DNA of 64,000 nucleotides from an uncultured Rhodocyclaceae bacterium (lineage in GTDB: Bacteria; Pseudomonadota; Gammaproteobacteria; Burkholderiales; Rhodocyclaceae): assembly GCA_907163075.1 (NCBI GenBank), contig CAJQTY010000002.1:558001-622000 (forward strand), in the 5' to 3' direction. A model generated the notes under the pieces. It was not told the DNA's origin, did no database searches, and saw only the letters and a list, made by a program, of their open reading frames with translations. How positions within the stretch are numbered: the first letter of the stretch is position 1; every line of letters begins with the position of its first letter. The position numbers and the translations under genes were made by a program. Shown here piece by piece: positions 35,911 through 44,301 of this stretch.

Positions 35911-36864
35911 TCACTGTCGCGCGTCGGTTGGCGCCGGCGCCACCAGCGCTTCCGCATCCGCATCGTTGCCCACATCGACCGTTGAATTACCGTCTTCCTG
36001 AAGCATGGCTTCTTCCGTTCGCTTGTTCAGCACCACAATATTGATCCGGCGGTTGGCTGAACTCAAGGGATCGTTCTTGTCAAACAGCACCGTCGAGGAC
36101 AAACCGACTACCCGTAGCACCTTGTTTTCATCCATGCCCCCGGCAATCATTTCGCGGCGCGACGCGTTGGCCCGATTCGCCGAAAGCTCCCAGTTGGAAA
36201 ACCCCTTTTCGCCCCCGCCGAACTGCGCGGCATCGGTGTGTCCGCTGAAACTGACCTTGTTGGGCACCGAATTCAGGACCCGGCCAATCTCGCGCAGAAT
36301 CACCTTCGAGTACGGTTTGAGTTCGGTGCTGCTGGTGTCGAACATCGGGCGGTTCTTCTCGTCTATGATCTGAATGCGCAGCCCTTCCATGGTCACATCG
36401 ATCAGCAATTGGTTCTTGAACTGCTTGAGCGACGGATTGCCTTCGATGAGCCGTTCGATGTTCTGCTTGAGTTCGTTAAGCGTCGCCTTCTCGCGCAGTT
36501 CGAACTCGCGACGCAGTTCCGCCTTGGCCTCCCTGAGCGTGGGCGCCTTTTTCGTTGCTTCGACATCGCCTTTCTTGACTTGGCCCGAACTGCTGGTCAG
36601 ATCCTTGCCGCCGCCCTTCAGCACGCTCGTCGCGTCGCCCGCTCCCGAGCCGCCCGACATGCCGACCTTGAGCGGATTGAGGAAGAAATCGGCAATGCCC
36701 TTGAGATCGCCGCCTGCCGTCGAGCCGAGCAGCCACATCAGCAGGAAGAAGGCCATCATCGCCGTCACGAAGTCGGCGTAGGCGATTTTCCACGCCCCGC
36801 CGTGATGGCCGCCGGCCACCTTCTTGATGCGCTTGATGACTATCGGGCGTACATCTTCGCTCAT
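35911..36864 (-). CDS. motB: MotB, stator subunit
   Basis: A 317-aa stator protein with the single membrane helix AYADFVTAMMAFFLLMWLLG carrying the essential Asp31, a Gly/Ser-rich plug/linker, and an OmpA-like peptidoglycan-binding domain (VSFSGHTDAAQFGGGEKGFS, NWELSANRANASRREMI, LSSANRRINIVVL). The tail is acidic. It follows motA by 29 bp. Confidence 0.97.
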   Translation of the reverse strand: MSEDVRPIVIKRIKKVAGGHHGGAWKIAYADFVTAMMAFFLLMWLLGSTAGGDLKGIADFFLNPLKVGMSGGSGAGDATSVLKGGGKDLTSSSGQVKKGDVEATKKAPTLREAKAELRREFELREKATLNELKQNIERLIEGNPSLKQFKNQLLIDVTMEGLRIQIIDEKNRPMFDTSSTELKPYSKVILREIGRVLNSVPNKVSFSGHTDAAQFGGGEKGFSNWELSANRANASRREMIAGGMDENKVLRVVGLSSTVLFDKNDPLSSANRRINIVVLNKRTEEAMLQEDGNSTVDVGNDADAEALVAPAPTDARQ

Positions 36865-36893
36865 TCAGCGTTCCTCGATCGGCAAAGCGAAGG

Positions 36894-37751
36894 CTACTTG
36901 CCCTTGCGCGACTTGAGCTCTTCTTCAAGCTCGCTGAAGGTCGGGCGGTCTCCCGAGAAGAGTACCTTGCGGCCGAACTCGACCGCCACCTGAGGCGCGT
37001 AGCCCGACATCGACGAAAGCAGGACGACCTTGATCACCTGGTAGATTTTCGAGCCCTCTTCCGCCTTCTGCTCGAGCAGGCTGGCGACCGGCGCGACAAA
37101 CCCGTAGGCGATCAGGATACCGAGGAAGGTACCGACCAGGGCGCCGCCGATCATCTTGCCGAGCACCGCAGGCGGCTCGCCGACCGAACCCATGACGTTG
37201 ACCACCCCCATCACGGCGACGACGATACCGAAAGCCGGGGTGGCATCGCCGACCTTGGCCATGATGTGGCCGGGAACCATGACTTCGTGGTGATGCGTTT
37301 CGATTTCGATATCCATCAGGTTTTCGATCTCGAGCGCGTTAAGGTTGCCGCCGACCATCATGCGCAGATAGTCGGTGATGAACTCCATCACGTGATGGTC
37401 GTCCGCAATGGCCGGATACTTGCCGAAAATCGGGCTGTCGTGCGGATTCTCGACGTCGTTTTCGATCGACATCAAGCCCTCTTTGCGCACCTTAGCCAAT
37501 ATCTCGAAGAGCATGGCAAGCAGGTCCACGTAGAGCGTCTTGTTGAATTTCGAGCCCTTGAAAATGCCCGGCAGGGCACCAACCGTCGCCTTGATGATCT
37601 TGATATCGTTGCCGGCGACGAAGCCACCCACGGTCAGGCCGACGATGGCGACATACTCCAACGGCACCCACAAGGCCGCAAGGCTTCCGTGAACCGAGTA
37701 GGTTCCGAGAGCTGCCGCGAGAATGATGACGTAGCCGACGATTAGAAACAT
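36894..37751 (-). CDS. motA: MotA, stator subunit
   Basis: A 285-aa four-helix proton channel protein, the long MotA type. Signatures: GYVIILAAALGTYSVHGSLA, YVAIVGLTVGGFVAGND, the cytoplasmic loop with ENPHDSPIFGKYPAIADDHH, and FGIVVAVMGVVNVMGSVGEP plus GALVGTFLGILIAYGFVAPV. Forms the primary stator with MotB. Confidence 0.97.
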   Translation of the reverse strand: MFLIVGYVIILAAALGTYSVHGSLAALWVPLEYVAIVGLTVGGFVAGNDIKIIKATVGALPGIFKGSKFNKTLYVDLLAMLFEILAKVRKEGLMSIENDVENPHDSPIFGKYPAIADDHHVMEFITDYLRMMVGGNLNALEIENLMDIEIETHHHEVMVPGHIMAKVGDATPAFGIVVAVMGVVNVMGSVGEPPAVLGKMIGGALVGTFLGILIAYGFVAPVASLLEQKAEEGSKIYQVIKVVLLSSMSGYAPQVAVEFGRKVLFSGDRPTFSELEEELKSRKGK

Positions 37752-37829
37752 TCACCCTCTCCCTGACTCGTAGCGCTGCTAATGCGCCTGATCATGAATC
37801 ATGCGTGTCGGGACCTATTGTAGCGAGAT

Positions 37830-37856
37830 GATGCGGCGCGGGAAATACAAACTAGC
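37830..37856 (-). promoter_or_regulatory. Candidate FliA promoter of motAB
   Basis: On the minus strand GCTAGTTT, an 11-base spacer and GCCGCATC match the FliA consensus at only 9 of 16 positions, though the AGTTT and GCCG cores and the spacing are right. Located 79 bases before motA. Weak; motAB is a usual FliA target, which is why it is listed. Confidence 0.3.
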
Positions 37857-37936
37857 GCAAAATCCCTCTTCCCGGCGCCGATACTGCATACATCGCGAAT
37901 CGTATAGAATCGGGCCGATGAATAATGGCTCCCGTC

Positions 37937-38479
37937 ATGAACTACTGTAACGAATGCGGCGCCAGGGTCGAATTGCGCGTCCCTGCAGGCGATACCTTGC
38001 CGCGCCATGTCTGCGCGCACTGCGCGACCATCCATTACCTGAATCCAAAGCTTGTAATCGGCTGCGTTGCCGAATGGCGGGGCGATGTCCTGCTCTGCCG
38101 CCGCGCCATCGAACCGCGCTACGGACTGTGGACCTTGCCCGCCGGCTTCATGGAAAACGGCGAATCGACGACACAGGCCGCCCTGCGTGAAACACTTGAG
38201 GAAGCCTGCGCGCGCATCGAAATCGACGAACTCTTCTCGCTCGTCAATGTGCCCTACATCAACCAGGTCCACCTGTTCTATCGTGGGCGACTGCTCGACA
38301 CCGATTTTGCCGCCGGGACGGAAAGCCTTGAAACAGCGCTATTTTCAGAAGCCGCGATCCCGTGGCACGATCTCGCCTTCCGCAGCGTCGCGCTGTGCCT
38401 CGAAGCCTACTTCGACGATCGCCGGGCCGGCCGTTTCCGATTCCATGAAAACGATCTGCCGCCACCGGCCGGCTACTGA
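37937..38479 (+). CDS. NUDIX hydrolase with zinc ribbon
   Basis: A ~180-aa protein with an N-terminal four-cysteine ribbon (NYCNECGA, then HVCAHCATIHYLNP) and a Nudix box beginning GFMENGESTTQAALRETLEE that fits GX5EX7REUXEE. It hydrolyses a nucleoside diphosphate-X compound; the substrate cannot be read from sequence, though zinc-ribbon Nudix proteins include NADH and ADP-ribose pyrophosphatases. Starts at 37925 and 37937 are both possible; the latter places the ribbon at the N-terminus as in relatives. Divergent from motA. Confidence 0.9.
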   Translation: MNYCNECGARVELRVPAGDTLPRHVCAHCATIHYLNPKLVIGCVAEWRGDVLLCRRAIEPRYGLWTLPAGFMENGESTTQAALRETLEEACARIEIDELFSLVNVPYINQVHLFYRGRLLDTDFAAGTESLETALFSEAAIPWHDLAFRSVALCLEAYFDDRRAGRFRFHENDLPPPAGY

Positions 38480-39183
38480 TCGGTTTCCAGGCTGAAGTTC
38501 ACCGGCAGCAGAATGCGGAAATCGCGGCCCTTGAGGCCGTCTGGCAGGTTCGTTGCGCGCGCCGCCTGCGCCACCATATCGAGCGCCTGCTCATCAAGCA
38601 CGCGGCGGCCACTGGAATGCACCAGCACGACTTCCGGCGCCGGCAACAGCACGCTGCCGTTGACCGCCACTTCCGCCGTCCCCTCCCAGCCGCGCTCCCT
38701 GGCCAGCGCCGGATAGCGCTTGAAACGCCTGGCCGCCGTGGCCAGCGACACGCGGTACTGGCGCACGTCGTCCGCGCTGACGCCCTCGCGCGCCGCGACG
38801 GGCGGTGCGCTTGCCAACGACGATGCGCCGCCGCCGGCAAGCGCCGAAGGCGGTGCGGCCGGGCCGGCATCTCGCTCCACGGCGGGTTCGCCAGAGGCGA
38901 CAGCGGCCTTTGCGGGCCGCGCAACGGCGATCCGCCGTTCGGGCGCGATGCGCACAACCGGCGCGGCCGGTTTGGCGGGGGCTGACAGCGGCTTTGTCGC
39001 CTGAGTGCGGTCCGGCTTCTCCGACGCCGCGCTACTGTCGCGGCTAATCACCGCCCTGATTGTCGTTGCCGGGGCGTTCAGGCGCACGGGAAACGGGCTG
39101 AACACACGCAGCAACAGTACGCCATGAATCAGCATGGACACGATCAGCGCCTGCGCCAGTGTTCGGCGTGAAGAGGAATGCAT
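38473..39183 (-). CDS. TonB-family energy transducer-like protein
   Basis: A ~236-aa protein (start taken at MHSSSRRTLAQALIVSMLIH) with one N-terminal membrane anchor, a long Ala/Pro-rich periplasmic span (~45-155) and a C-terminal TonB-like domain (RRFKRYPALARERGWEGTAE, VAVNGSVLLPAPEVVLVHSS, RVLDEQALDMVAQA). TonB proteins pass proton-motive energy to outer-membrane receptors; no exbB, exbD or receptor is adjacent, so its partner is unknown. It ends 7 bases inside the Nudix gene tail. An upstream in-frame start (39270) is less likely. Confidence 0.8.
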   Translation of the reverse strand: MHSSSRRTLAQALIVSMLIHGVLLLRVFSPFPVRLNAPATTIRAVISRDSSAASEKPDRTQATKPLSAPAKPAAPVVRIAPERRIAVARPAKAAVASGEPAVERDAGPAAPPSALAGGGASSLASAPPVAAREGVSADDVRQYRVSLATAARRFKRYPALARERGWEGTAEVAVNGSVLLPAPEVVLVHSSGRRVLDEQALDMVAQAARATNLPDGLKGRDFRILLPVNFSLETDQ

Positions 39184-39706
39184 CGGTGACAATAGGTGAG
39201 GAGGAATGCTCAAGGCGTAAGGATACCGCATCACCAGCGCGCACTTGCCGGTCACGCGCGGCCGGTTCATGCGGACTGGATTTTGTGTGTGGGGCGACGT
39301 GCGCAGGGCAATCGCCTGAATGTCGCCTGAATGGCCGGTGGCCGGATAACCCGCTGCTGGTCATTCCGGCGCACGCCGGAATCCAGGCTTGCGGCGCACG
39401 AACTAGTTCCCGGCCTTCGCCGGGACGACAAGCCTTGGGTTAAATAAAGCCTGCGGAGTTTCATTTTACTTTGGTATTCGTGCGATTGCCCTGGCGACTT
39501 GCATCCCGGTTTTGTGCGTTCGGGTTTTGGTGTTAAATTGCATTGTTCTGCGCCGGCGCATTTGCGAACGTGGCCGCGAACGTGGCCACAACTCGGACCA
39601 AAGCCACCCTTGTACCCCGGTAGCCATAAACCGTGATTCCACTCCCCGATACATTGACCGATGCGCGCTGTCGCTTGCCGACCGGCGCCAGATAAGGATT
39701 TTCCCA
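39184..39706. other. Intergenic region with REP-type repeat, no gene seen
   Basis: About 520 bp between the TonB-like gene and the cation exporter. It contains a REP-like repeat (39361-39431) and a perfect tandem duplication of the 12-mer GCGAACGTGGCC at 39564-39587. The frames crossing it have no family resemblance. Confidence 0.6.
39361..39431. repeat. REP-like double-hairpin repeat
   Basis: Two hairpins in tandem: ATTCCGGCG-CA-CGCCGGAAT (39363-39382) and TCCCGGC-CTTC-GCCGGGA (39408-39425), in the well-known layout of proteobacterial REP elements that begin TCATTCCGGCG and end GGGACGACA. Such units are dispersed between genes genome-wide. Confidence 0.85.
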
Positions 39707-40651
39707 TTGCCGATCTCCCATATCGATGACGACGAAGAGGATGCGGAACACAGCGCGGCGAAGCGCGCGGCCGCCGCCGCACAAAGCACCTGGGTCAGCG
39801 TCGTCGTAAATCTTGTCCTGACGATCGTCCAGATTACGGCGGGCTTATTCGCCAAATCACAAGGCCTGGTGGCGGACGGCATTCATTCGCTGTCCGACCT
39901 GGTCGCCGATTTTGTCGTCCTGTTTGCCAACCACCACAGCAAGAAGGAGGCCGACGAGGATCATCCCTACGGTCACCAGCGCTATGAAACGGCCGCGTCT
40001 CTGGTGCTCGGCGGGCTGTTGCTGGCCGTCGGCGTCGGCATGCTGTGGTCGGCGTTCAGGAAGCTGGAAGCGCCGGAAAGCGTGCCGACGGTGCACATCC
40101 TGGCGCTGTGGATCGCCGGCGGCGCGCTGGTCGTCAAGGAGCTGCTTTTTCGCTACATGCTGACCGTCGCCAAACGCGTCAAGTCCAGCATGCTGGTAGC
40201 CAATGCCTGGCACGCCCGCTCGGACGCCGCGTCGTCGCTGGTGGTCGGGCTCGGCATTATCGGCAACCTGGCGGGCTACCCGATCCTCGACCCGATCGCC
40301 GCGCTGATCGTCGGTTTCATGGTCAGCAAGATGGGCTGGAAGTTCGCCTGGGACGCGCTGCACGACCTGATGGATCGCTCGGCCGACGAACAGGAAGTCC
40401 AGGCCATCCGCCAGACCGTTGTCGAAACACCCGGCGTGCTCGGCGTGCACGACCTGCGCACGCGCAAGATGGGCGACCTGATCGTGGTCGATGCGCACAT
40501 CGAGGTGGACGCCACGCAAACCGTCGAGGCCGGTCACGACATCGCGGTCAATGTCCGTCAGCGCGTCATCAAGCGGCACCGGGTACTCAACCTGATGGCC
40601 CACGTCGATCCGTCGCAACGCGCGGACCGTGATCATTTGCCTGTGCATTGA
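39707..40651 (+). CDS. Cation diffusion facilitator (CDF) metal exporter
   Basis: A 314-aa membrane protein with six predicted helices and a cytoplasmic C-terminal domain. CDF hallmarks: QSTWVSVVVNLVLTIVQITA, SQGLVADGIHSLSDLVADFV (metal site DGIHSLSD), HPYGHQRYE, and NAWHARSDAASSLVVGLGII (metal site HARSDA). The DxxxD/HxxxD set fits Fe/Zn exporters of the FieF/YiiP type. I use the TTG at 39707 because AAGGA lies eight bases upstream and the product then has family length; the frame is open back to 39512 but that part is unconserved. Confidence 0.92.
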   Translation: MPISHIDDDEEDAEHSAAKRAAAAAQSTWVSVVVNLVLTIVQITAGLFAKSQGLVADGIHSLSDLVADFVVLFANHHSKKEADEDHPYGHQRYETAASLVLGGLLLAVGVGMLWSAFRKLEAPESVPTVHILALWIAGGALVVKELLFRYMLTVAKRVKSSMLVANAWHARSDAASSLVVGLGIIGNLAGYPILDPIAALIVGFMVSKMGWKFAWDALHDLMDRSADEQEVQAIRQTVVETPGVLGVHDLRTRKMGDLIVVDAHIEVDATQTVEAGHDIAVNVRQRVIKRHRVLNLMAHVDPSQRADRDHLPVH

Positions 40652-40668
40652 AACAGCCGGTCCGATCG

Positions 40669-42738
40669 ATGCCAAGCTCAGGTCCCGCGTCGCCCTTTTC
40701 GGTGACCGCAATTCCCCTGCGCGGACCGCTGCTGCGCGGTGACAGGCGCCCGCGCGTGGCGCTGATCGGACGTTACGGCGTTGGCAAGAGCACCATCTTC
40801 GACGCCGCCTCCAGCCCGGTGGTGCGCCATGAGCGGCTGGCCGGCGTCGGCGGCGCCTACCAGGAGTGCGTGGTCGATGTCGGCCTCGACCAGATCGCGC
40901 TGGTCGACCTGCCGTCGATCGACTCGCTGCATCACCTCAGCGAACACGACCAGGTCGTTCTGATGTACCTGCTGTGGGGTGACCAGTGGCCGCTCGTAAC
41001 CCGCCACGAAGAGAGCAGCGCAAGCGCCGGCTTCCCTGCGCCGGACGTCCTGGTCCAGGTGGTCGACGCCATGACGCTGGAAAAGGATCTCGAACTCAGC
41101 CTCGAACTGGGACTGTTCGGACGCCCGCTGGTGATTGCCCTGAACCGCGTCGACGAAGCGCGCAGAAAGGGCCAGTTCATCAACGTGCAGGCGCTGAGCG
41201 AGCGTCTGGGGGCGCCCGTCATCCCGACCGTCGCGCACATGGGCAAGGGCATCGCGACGCTCTTCGAGGCGATCGTCGAGGTGGCGCGCGAAAAGGCCTG
41301 CCCCTTGCCGCAGCCGCCCACCCGGCATATCGCCGAAAGCCTGAAGCCGCTCAAGGCACTGATCGCCCACCCGGAAATCGAGGACGTGTTCCGGGTCCCG
41401 CGCGCCCTTCTGCTTTCGCAACTGGCGGAAAACGACGACTACTTCCTGAGCGCGCTGAGCCGCCACTTGCCATCACTCGCACCCGAAATCGCGCTGGCCA
41501 GAACGCAAGCCGAACAGACCCTGCCGCGCCCGCTGCGCGAGGAATTGCACGCCGACCGCCACCACCGCGCGGCGGTGCTGTTCGAAGCCGTCACCAGCGC
41601 ACGCGGCGTCGACTCCGGCGACGGCTGGCGGCGCTGGCTCGACGAACTGTTCCTGCACCCGCGCTGGGGGCTGCTCGGCAGCCTTCTGGTTTTCGCCCTG
41701 GTGCTGCTCATCGTCTTCGAGATAAGCACCTTCCTCGACTCCTGGACCTCGGCCCGGCTGGCCAGCTGGGCACAGCAATGGCAACCGGCGTCGACGGCCG
41801 GCGTCGTCGGCCGGGCAGTCGCCGACGGCCTGGTCGGGCTGGTCGGCATCGTCGTTCCCTACATGCTGCCGCTGGTGCTGCTGCTGGTCGCGCTCGAAGA
41901 ATCGGGCGTCATGCACCGCGTCGCCTTTGTCGTCGACCGCGGCTTCCACCACATCGGCCTGCACGGCGGCGTCGCCGTGCCCTTCCTGATCGGACTGGGC
42001 TGCAACGTGCCGGCAATTTCGGCCGCGGCGGCCATCGGATCGCGCCGCGAACGCGTGGTGTCGGCGATCCTGATTACCTTCGTTCCGTGCTCGGCGCGCT
42101 CGGCGATCATTCTGGCCATCGGCGGCAAGTATCTCGGCGGTCTCGGCGTCTTCGCCATCTTCATGCTGACCCTGGTCGTCATCGCCCTGCTCGGCAAACT
42201 GCTGGCGCGCCGCTATTCCGACAGCGCGCCGGGCATGGTGCTGGCCATCCCGCCCTACACACGGCCAGTGTGGGGCAAGGTGTGGCGCAAGACCTGGGAG
42301 CGGACCGAGGACATCGTCACCATCGTCACTCCGCTGCTGGTCATCGGCAGCATCGTGCTGGCGCTGCTCAGCCACTTTGGCGCCGACGCGCTGATCAATA
42401 CGGCGCTGATCCCGGTCACCGTCTGGTGGCTCGGCCTGCCGGTCGTTCTCGGCGTGCCGATCTTGTTCGGCGTACTGCGCAAGGAGCTGTCGCTGCTGAT
42501 GATCTACCAGGCGCTCGGCACGCTGGAGATCACGCCGCTGCTCGATCACGTGCAGATATTCACCTTCCTTGTCTTCCTGACCTTCTATGTGCCCTGCCTG
42601 TCGACCTTCGCGGTGATGCTCAAAACGCTGGGACGCAGGGAAGCCTGGTTTTCCGTGATGGTTTCGCTGGTCAGCGCACTGCTCATGGCCGGCGCCGCGC
42701 GCCTGCTGCTTGAAGTGGCCCGGGCCATCGGACGATGA
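40669..42738 (+). CDS. FeoB-like ferrous iron transporter with degenerate G-domain motifs
   Basis: A ~689-aa membrane protein. N-terminal GTPase-like domain: G1 is GRYGVGKST, G3 reads DLPSIDSL (normally DLPGxYSL) and G4 reads NRVD. The membrane part from ~335 has the FeoB gate Cys motifs GLGCNVPAISAA and TFVPCSARSA and NPxxF-like helices. FeoB imports Fe2+. No feoA or feoC is adjacent. The frame begins at a TTG overlapping the exporter stop (40648); the ATG at 40669 is the more conventional start. Overlaps the next gene by ATGA. Confidence 0.88.
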   Translation: MPSSGPASPFSVTAIPLRGPLLRGDRRPRVALIGRYGVGKSTIFDAASSPVVRHERLAGVGGAYQECVVDVGLDQIALVDLPSIDSLHHLSEHDQVVLMYLLWGDQWPLVTRHEESSASAGFPAPDVLVQVVDAMTLEKDLELSLELGLFGRPLVIALNRVDEARRKGQFINVQALSERLGAPVIPTVAHMGKGIATLFEAIVEVAREKACPLPQPPTRHIAESLKPLKALIAHPEIEDVFRVPRALLLSQLAENDDYFLSALSRHLPSLAPEIALARTQAEQTLPRPLREELHADRHHRAAVLFEAVTSARGVDSGDGWRRWLDELFLHPRWGLLGSLLVFALVLLIVFEISTFLDSWTSARLASWAQQWQPASTAGVVGRAVADGLVGLVGIVVPYMLPLVLLLVALEESGVMHRVAFVVDRGFHHIGLHGGVAVPFLIGLGCNVPAISAAAAIGSRRERVVSAILITFVPCSARSAIILAIGGKYLGGLGVFAIFMLTLVVIALLGKLLARRYSDSAPGMVLAIPPYTRPVWGKVWRKTWERTEDIVTIVTPLLVIGSIVLALLSHFGADALINTALIPVTVWWLGLPVVLGVPILFGVLRKELSLLMIYQALGTLEITPLLDHVQIFTFLVFLTFYVPCLSTFAVMLKTLGRREAWFSVMVSLVSALLMAGAARLLLEVARAIGR

Positions 42739-43313
42739 AAGGCGAAAATGTCATGGACCACCTGATCAGGGACAGCGCCCCGCTCGAGCTTTTTGCCTGG
42801 CTCGACCCGGCGGCCGAATTGCCGGGCTGGGACATTCTGACCGGAAACCCGTTTGGCACGTCCCTGCCCGAAGACCAGTTCAGCACCGTGCAGAATTATT
42901 TCGCCGAGTACCATCTCGAATACTACCGGCAGCGCCTCTACAACGCCTTTCCCAGCCGCCTGCACGCCTTGCTGCTTTTTGCGACGCGCGTCGACGCCGA
43001 GAATTTCCACGCCAAGCATCCGGCCCGCGTGTTTGGCAAAACGCTGGTCAGCGCCCGCAGCACCGGGCCATATGTCGTCTCGTTTCACGACTCGAGCTGG
43101 CTGGATTACCTGCGCCTGCCGCACAGCCTCAGCCTGGCGACACTCGACGAGATTTCCAATCATTACTGGAAGGGTGCGCTGGTCGAGGAAATCGGCCTGC
43201 GCTTCATGAACGAGCCGTGGTGGGAACCGCCGGTGATCGAGGCGCTTTTTCAGGGAACTCTGGAACCCATGCAGCGGCAGCAGCAATCTCTTTTCCTGCC
43301 CGGCTTTCTCTAG
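42735..43313 (+). CDS. Unrecognised 192-aa protein coupled to the FeoB-like gene
   Basis: A soluble protein of 192 aa with no signal or membrane segment. It is aromatic-rich (WLDPAAELPGWDIL, YFAEYHLEYYRQRLYNAF, SFHDSSWLDYLRLPHSL, FMNEPWWEPPVIEALF). The RLYNAFPSRLHALLLFATR segment followed by a DAENFHAKHP block suggests a compact alpha/beta fold but I cannot name the family. Its ATG overlaps the FeoB-like stop (ATGA), so co-translation and a shared process are likely. Function unknown. Confidence 0.8.
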   Translation: MKGENVMDHLIRDSAPLELFAWLDPAAELPGWDILTGNPFGTSLPEDQFSTVQNYFAEYHLEYYRQRLYNAFPSRLHALLLFATRVDAENFHAKHPARVFGKTLVSARSTGPYVVSFHDSSWLDYLRLPHSLSLATLDEISNHYWKGALVEEIGLRFMNEPWWEPPVIEALFQGTLEPMQRQQQSLFLPGFL

Positions 43314-43347
43314 CAACCGACCGGGCACGATTGCCCGTACCCGCACG

Positions 43348-44238
43348 CTAGCGGTGCACGGGCCCCAATCCGTCCACCAGCGCCGCCGCCACGCGCGGCG
43401 AGAAAAGCATGGCCAGATGCCCTAGACCATCGATCGTCCGCCGCTGCGCTCCCGGCCATTCGAGGTTTGCCTGCGGCATAACGTAATTGTCGTGCCGGCT
43501 GAAGATGGTCAGGCTATCGACCGGCGGCTTTTCGCGCGCCAGCGCCTCGATCCACGCGCTGCCCGGCGACATCTGTCGCGCGTTCTCGCCGAGTCCGAGC
43601 CGGGCCAGTTCGCTGCCCGCATGCGGTGTTCCCAGCGTCACCAGCCGGGCCACCCTGGCTGCACCGTGGCGGCGCAGATAGGCACGCGCCACCAGCCCGC
43701 CCATGCTGTGCCCGACCAGGATCAGCCGCTCGCCTCCGGTCGCCGCGAGCACCTCGTCAATACGCCGCGCGACGGGTTCGACGTAGTTCTCGATACTCGT
43801 GTAGATCGGCTCCAGGTTGATCGTCGCCACGCTCCAGCCGGCCGCCTCCAGGCGCCGGCGCAGCCACCACCACGCCGCCCGCGAACAGCCGTAGCCGTGA
43901 ATCAGCAGCACGGGCGGACGCGCGCCGCCCGGCGGCAGGCGATCGCCACCCATCCACCAGCGTTCGAAAGGGGAAATCAGCACAAAGTTGGTGACGAAAG
44001 CGGCATATTCGGCGAGAAACATGCCCGCCGCCTGCAGGCCACCGAGTGGCGGCGCCGGCGACTGGTAGTAGCGCGCATAAGCGAAGGTCAGCCCGGAAAT
44101 CCACAGCCTCAAGCCGAGCAGGCAGCCCAGCGCGAACACGCCGGCGCCAAGTGGCGTGACGTCGAAATAACGCAGGGCCAGCGTCGAATAAAGAACCAGC
44201 TCGAGCAGGATGAACAGGCGAAGAGCGATGGCGAGCAT
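43348..44238 (-). CDS. Membrane-anchored alpha/beta hydrolase (lipase/acyltransferase-like)
   Basis: A 296-aa protein: two or three N-terminal membrane helices (residues ~1-55) then a cytoplasmic or periplasmic alpha/beta-hydrolase domain. The oxyanion region PPVLLIHGYGCSRAAW, nucleophile elbow LVGHSMGGLVAR, and a late His in DGLGHLAM give the catalytic set; TLGTPHAGSELARLG is typical of PGAP1/lipase-class enzymes. Substrate unknown. Confidence 0.88.
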   Translation of the reverse strand: MLAIALRLFILLELVLYSTLALRYFDVTPLGAGVFALGCLLGLRLWISGLTFAYARYYQSPAPPLGGLQAAGMFLAEYAAFVTNFVLISPFERWWMGGDRLPPGGARPPVLLIHGYGCSRAAWWWLRRRLEAAGWSVATINLEPIYTSIENYVEPVARRIDEVLAATGGERLILVGHSMGGLVARAYLRRHGAARVARLVTLGTPHAGSELARLGLGENARQMSPGSAWIEALAREKPPVDSLTIFSRHDNYVMPQANLEWPGAQRRTIDGLGHLAMLFSPRVAAALVDGLGPVHR

Positions 44239-44301
44239 GGAAAAAAGTCCTCGGAAACCGGCCGCAATGGATGCGCCGATTATAAGGCCGCCCGGCGCCG
44301 A

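Noticed and set aside
40986-42713. A 575-codon frame inside the FeoB-like gene
   Set aside because: Same strand, shifted frame, Arg/Gly/Ala-rich; produced by GC-rich codon structure of the FeoB-like gene.
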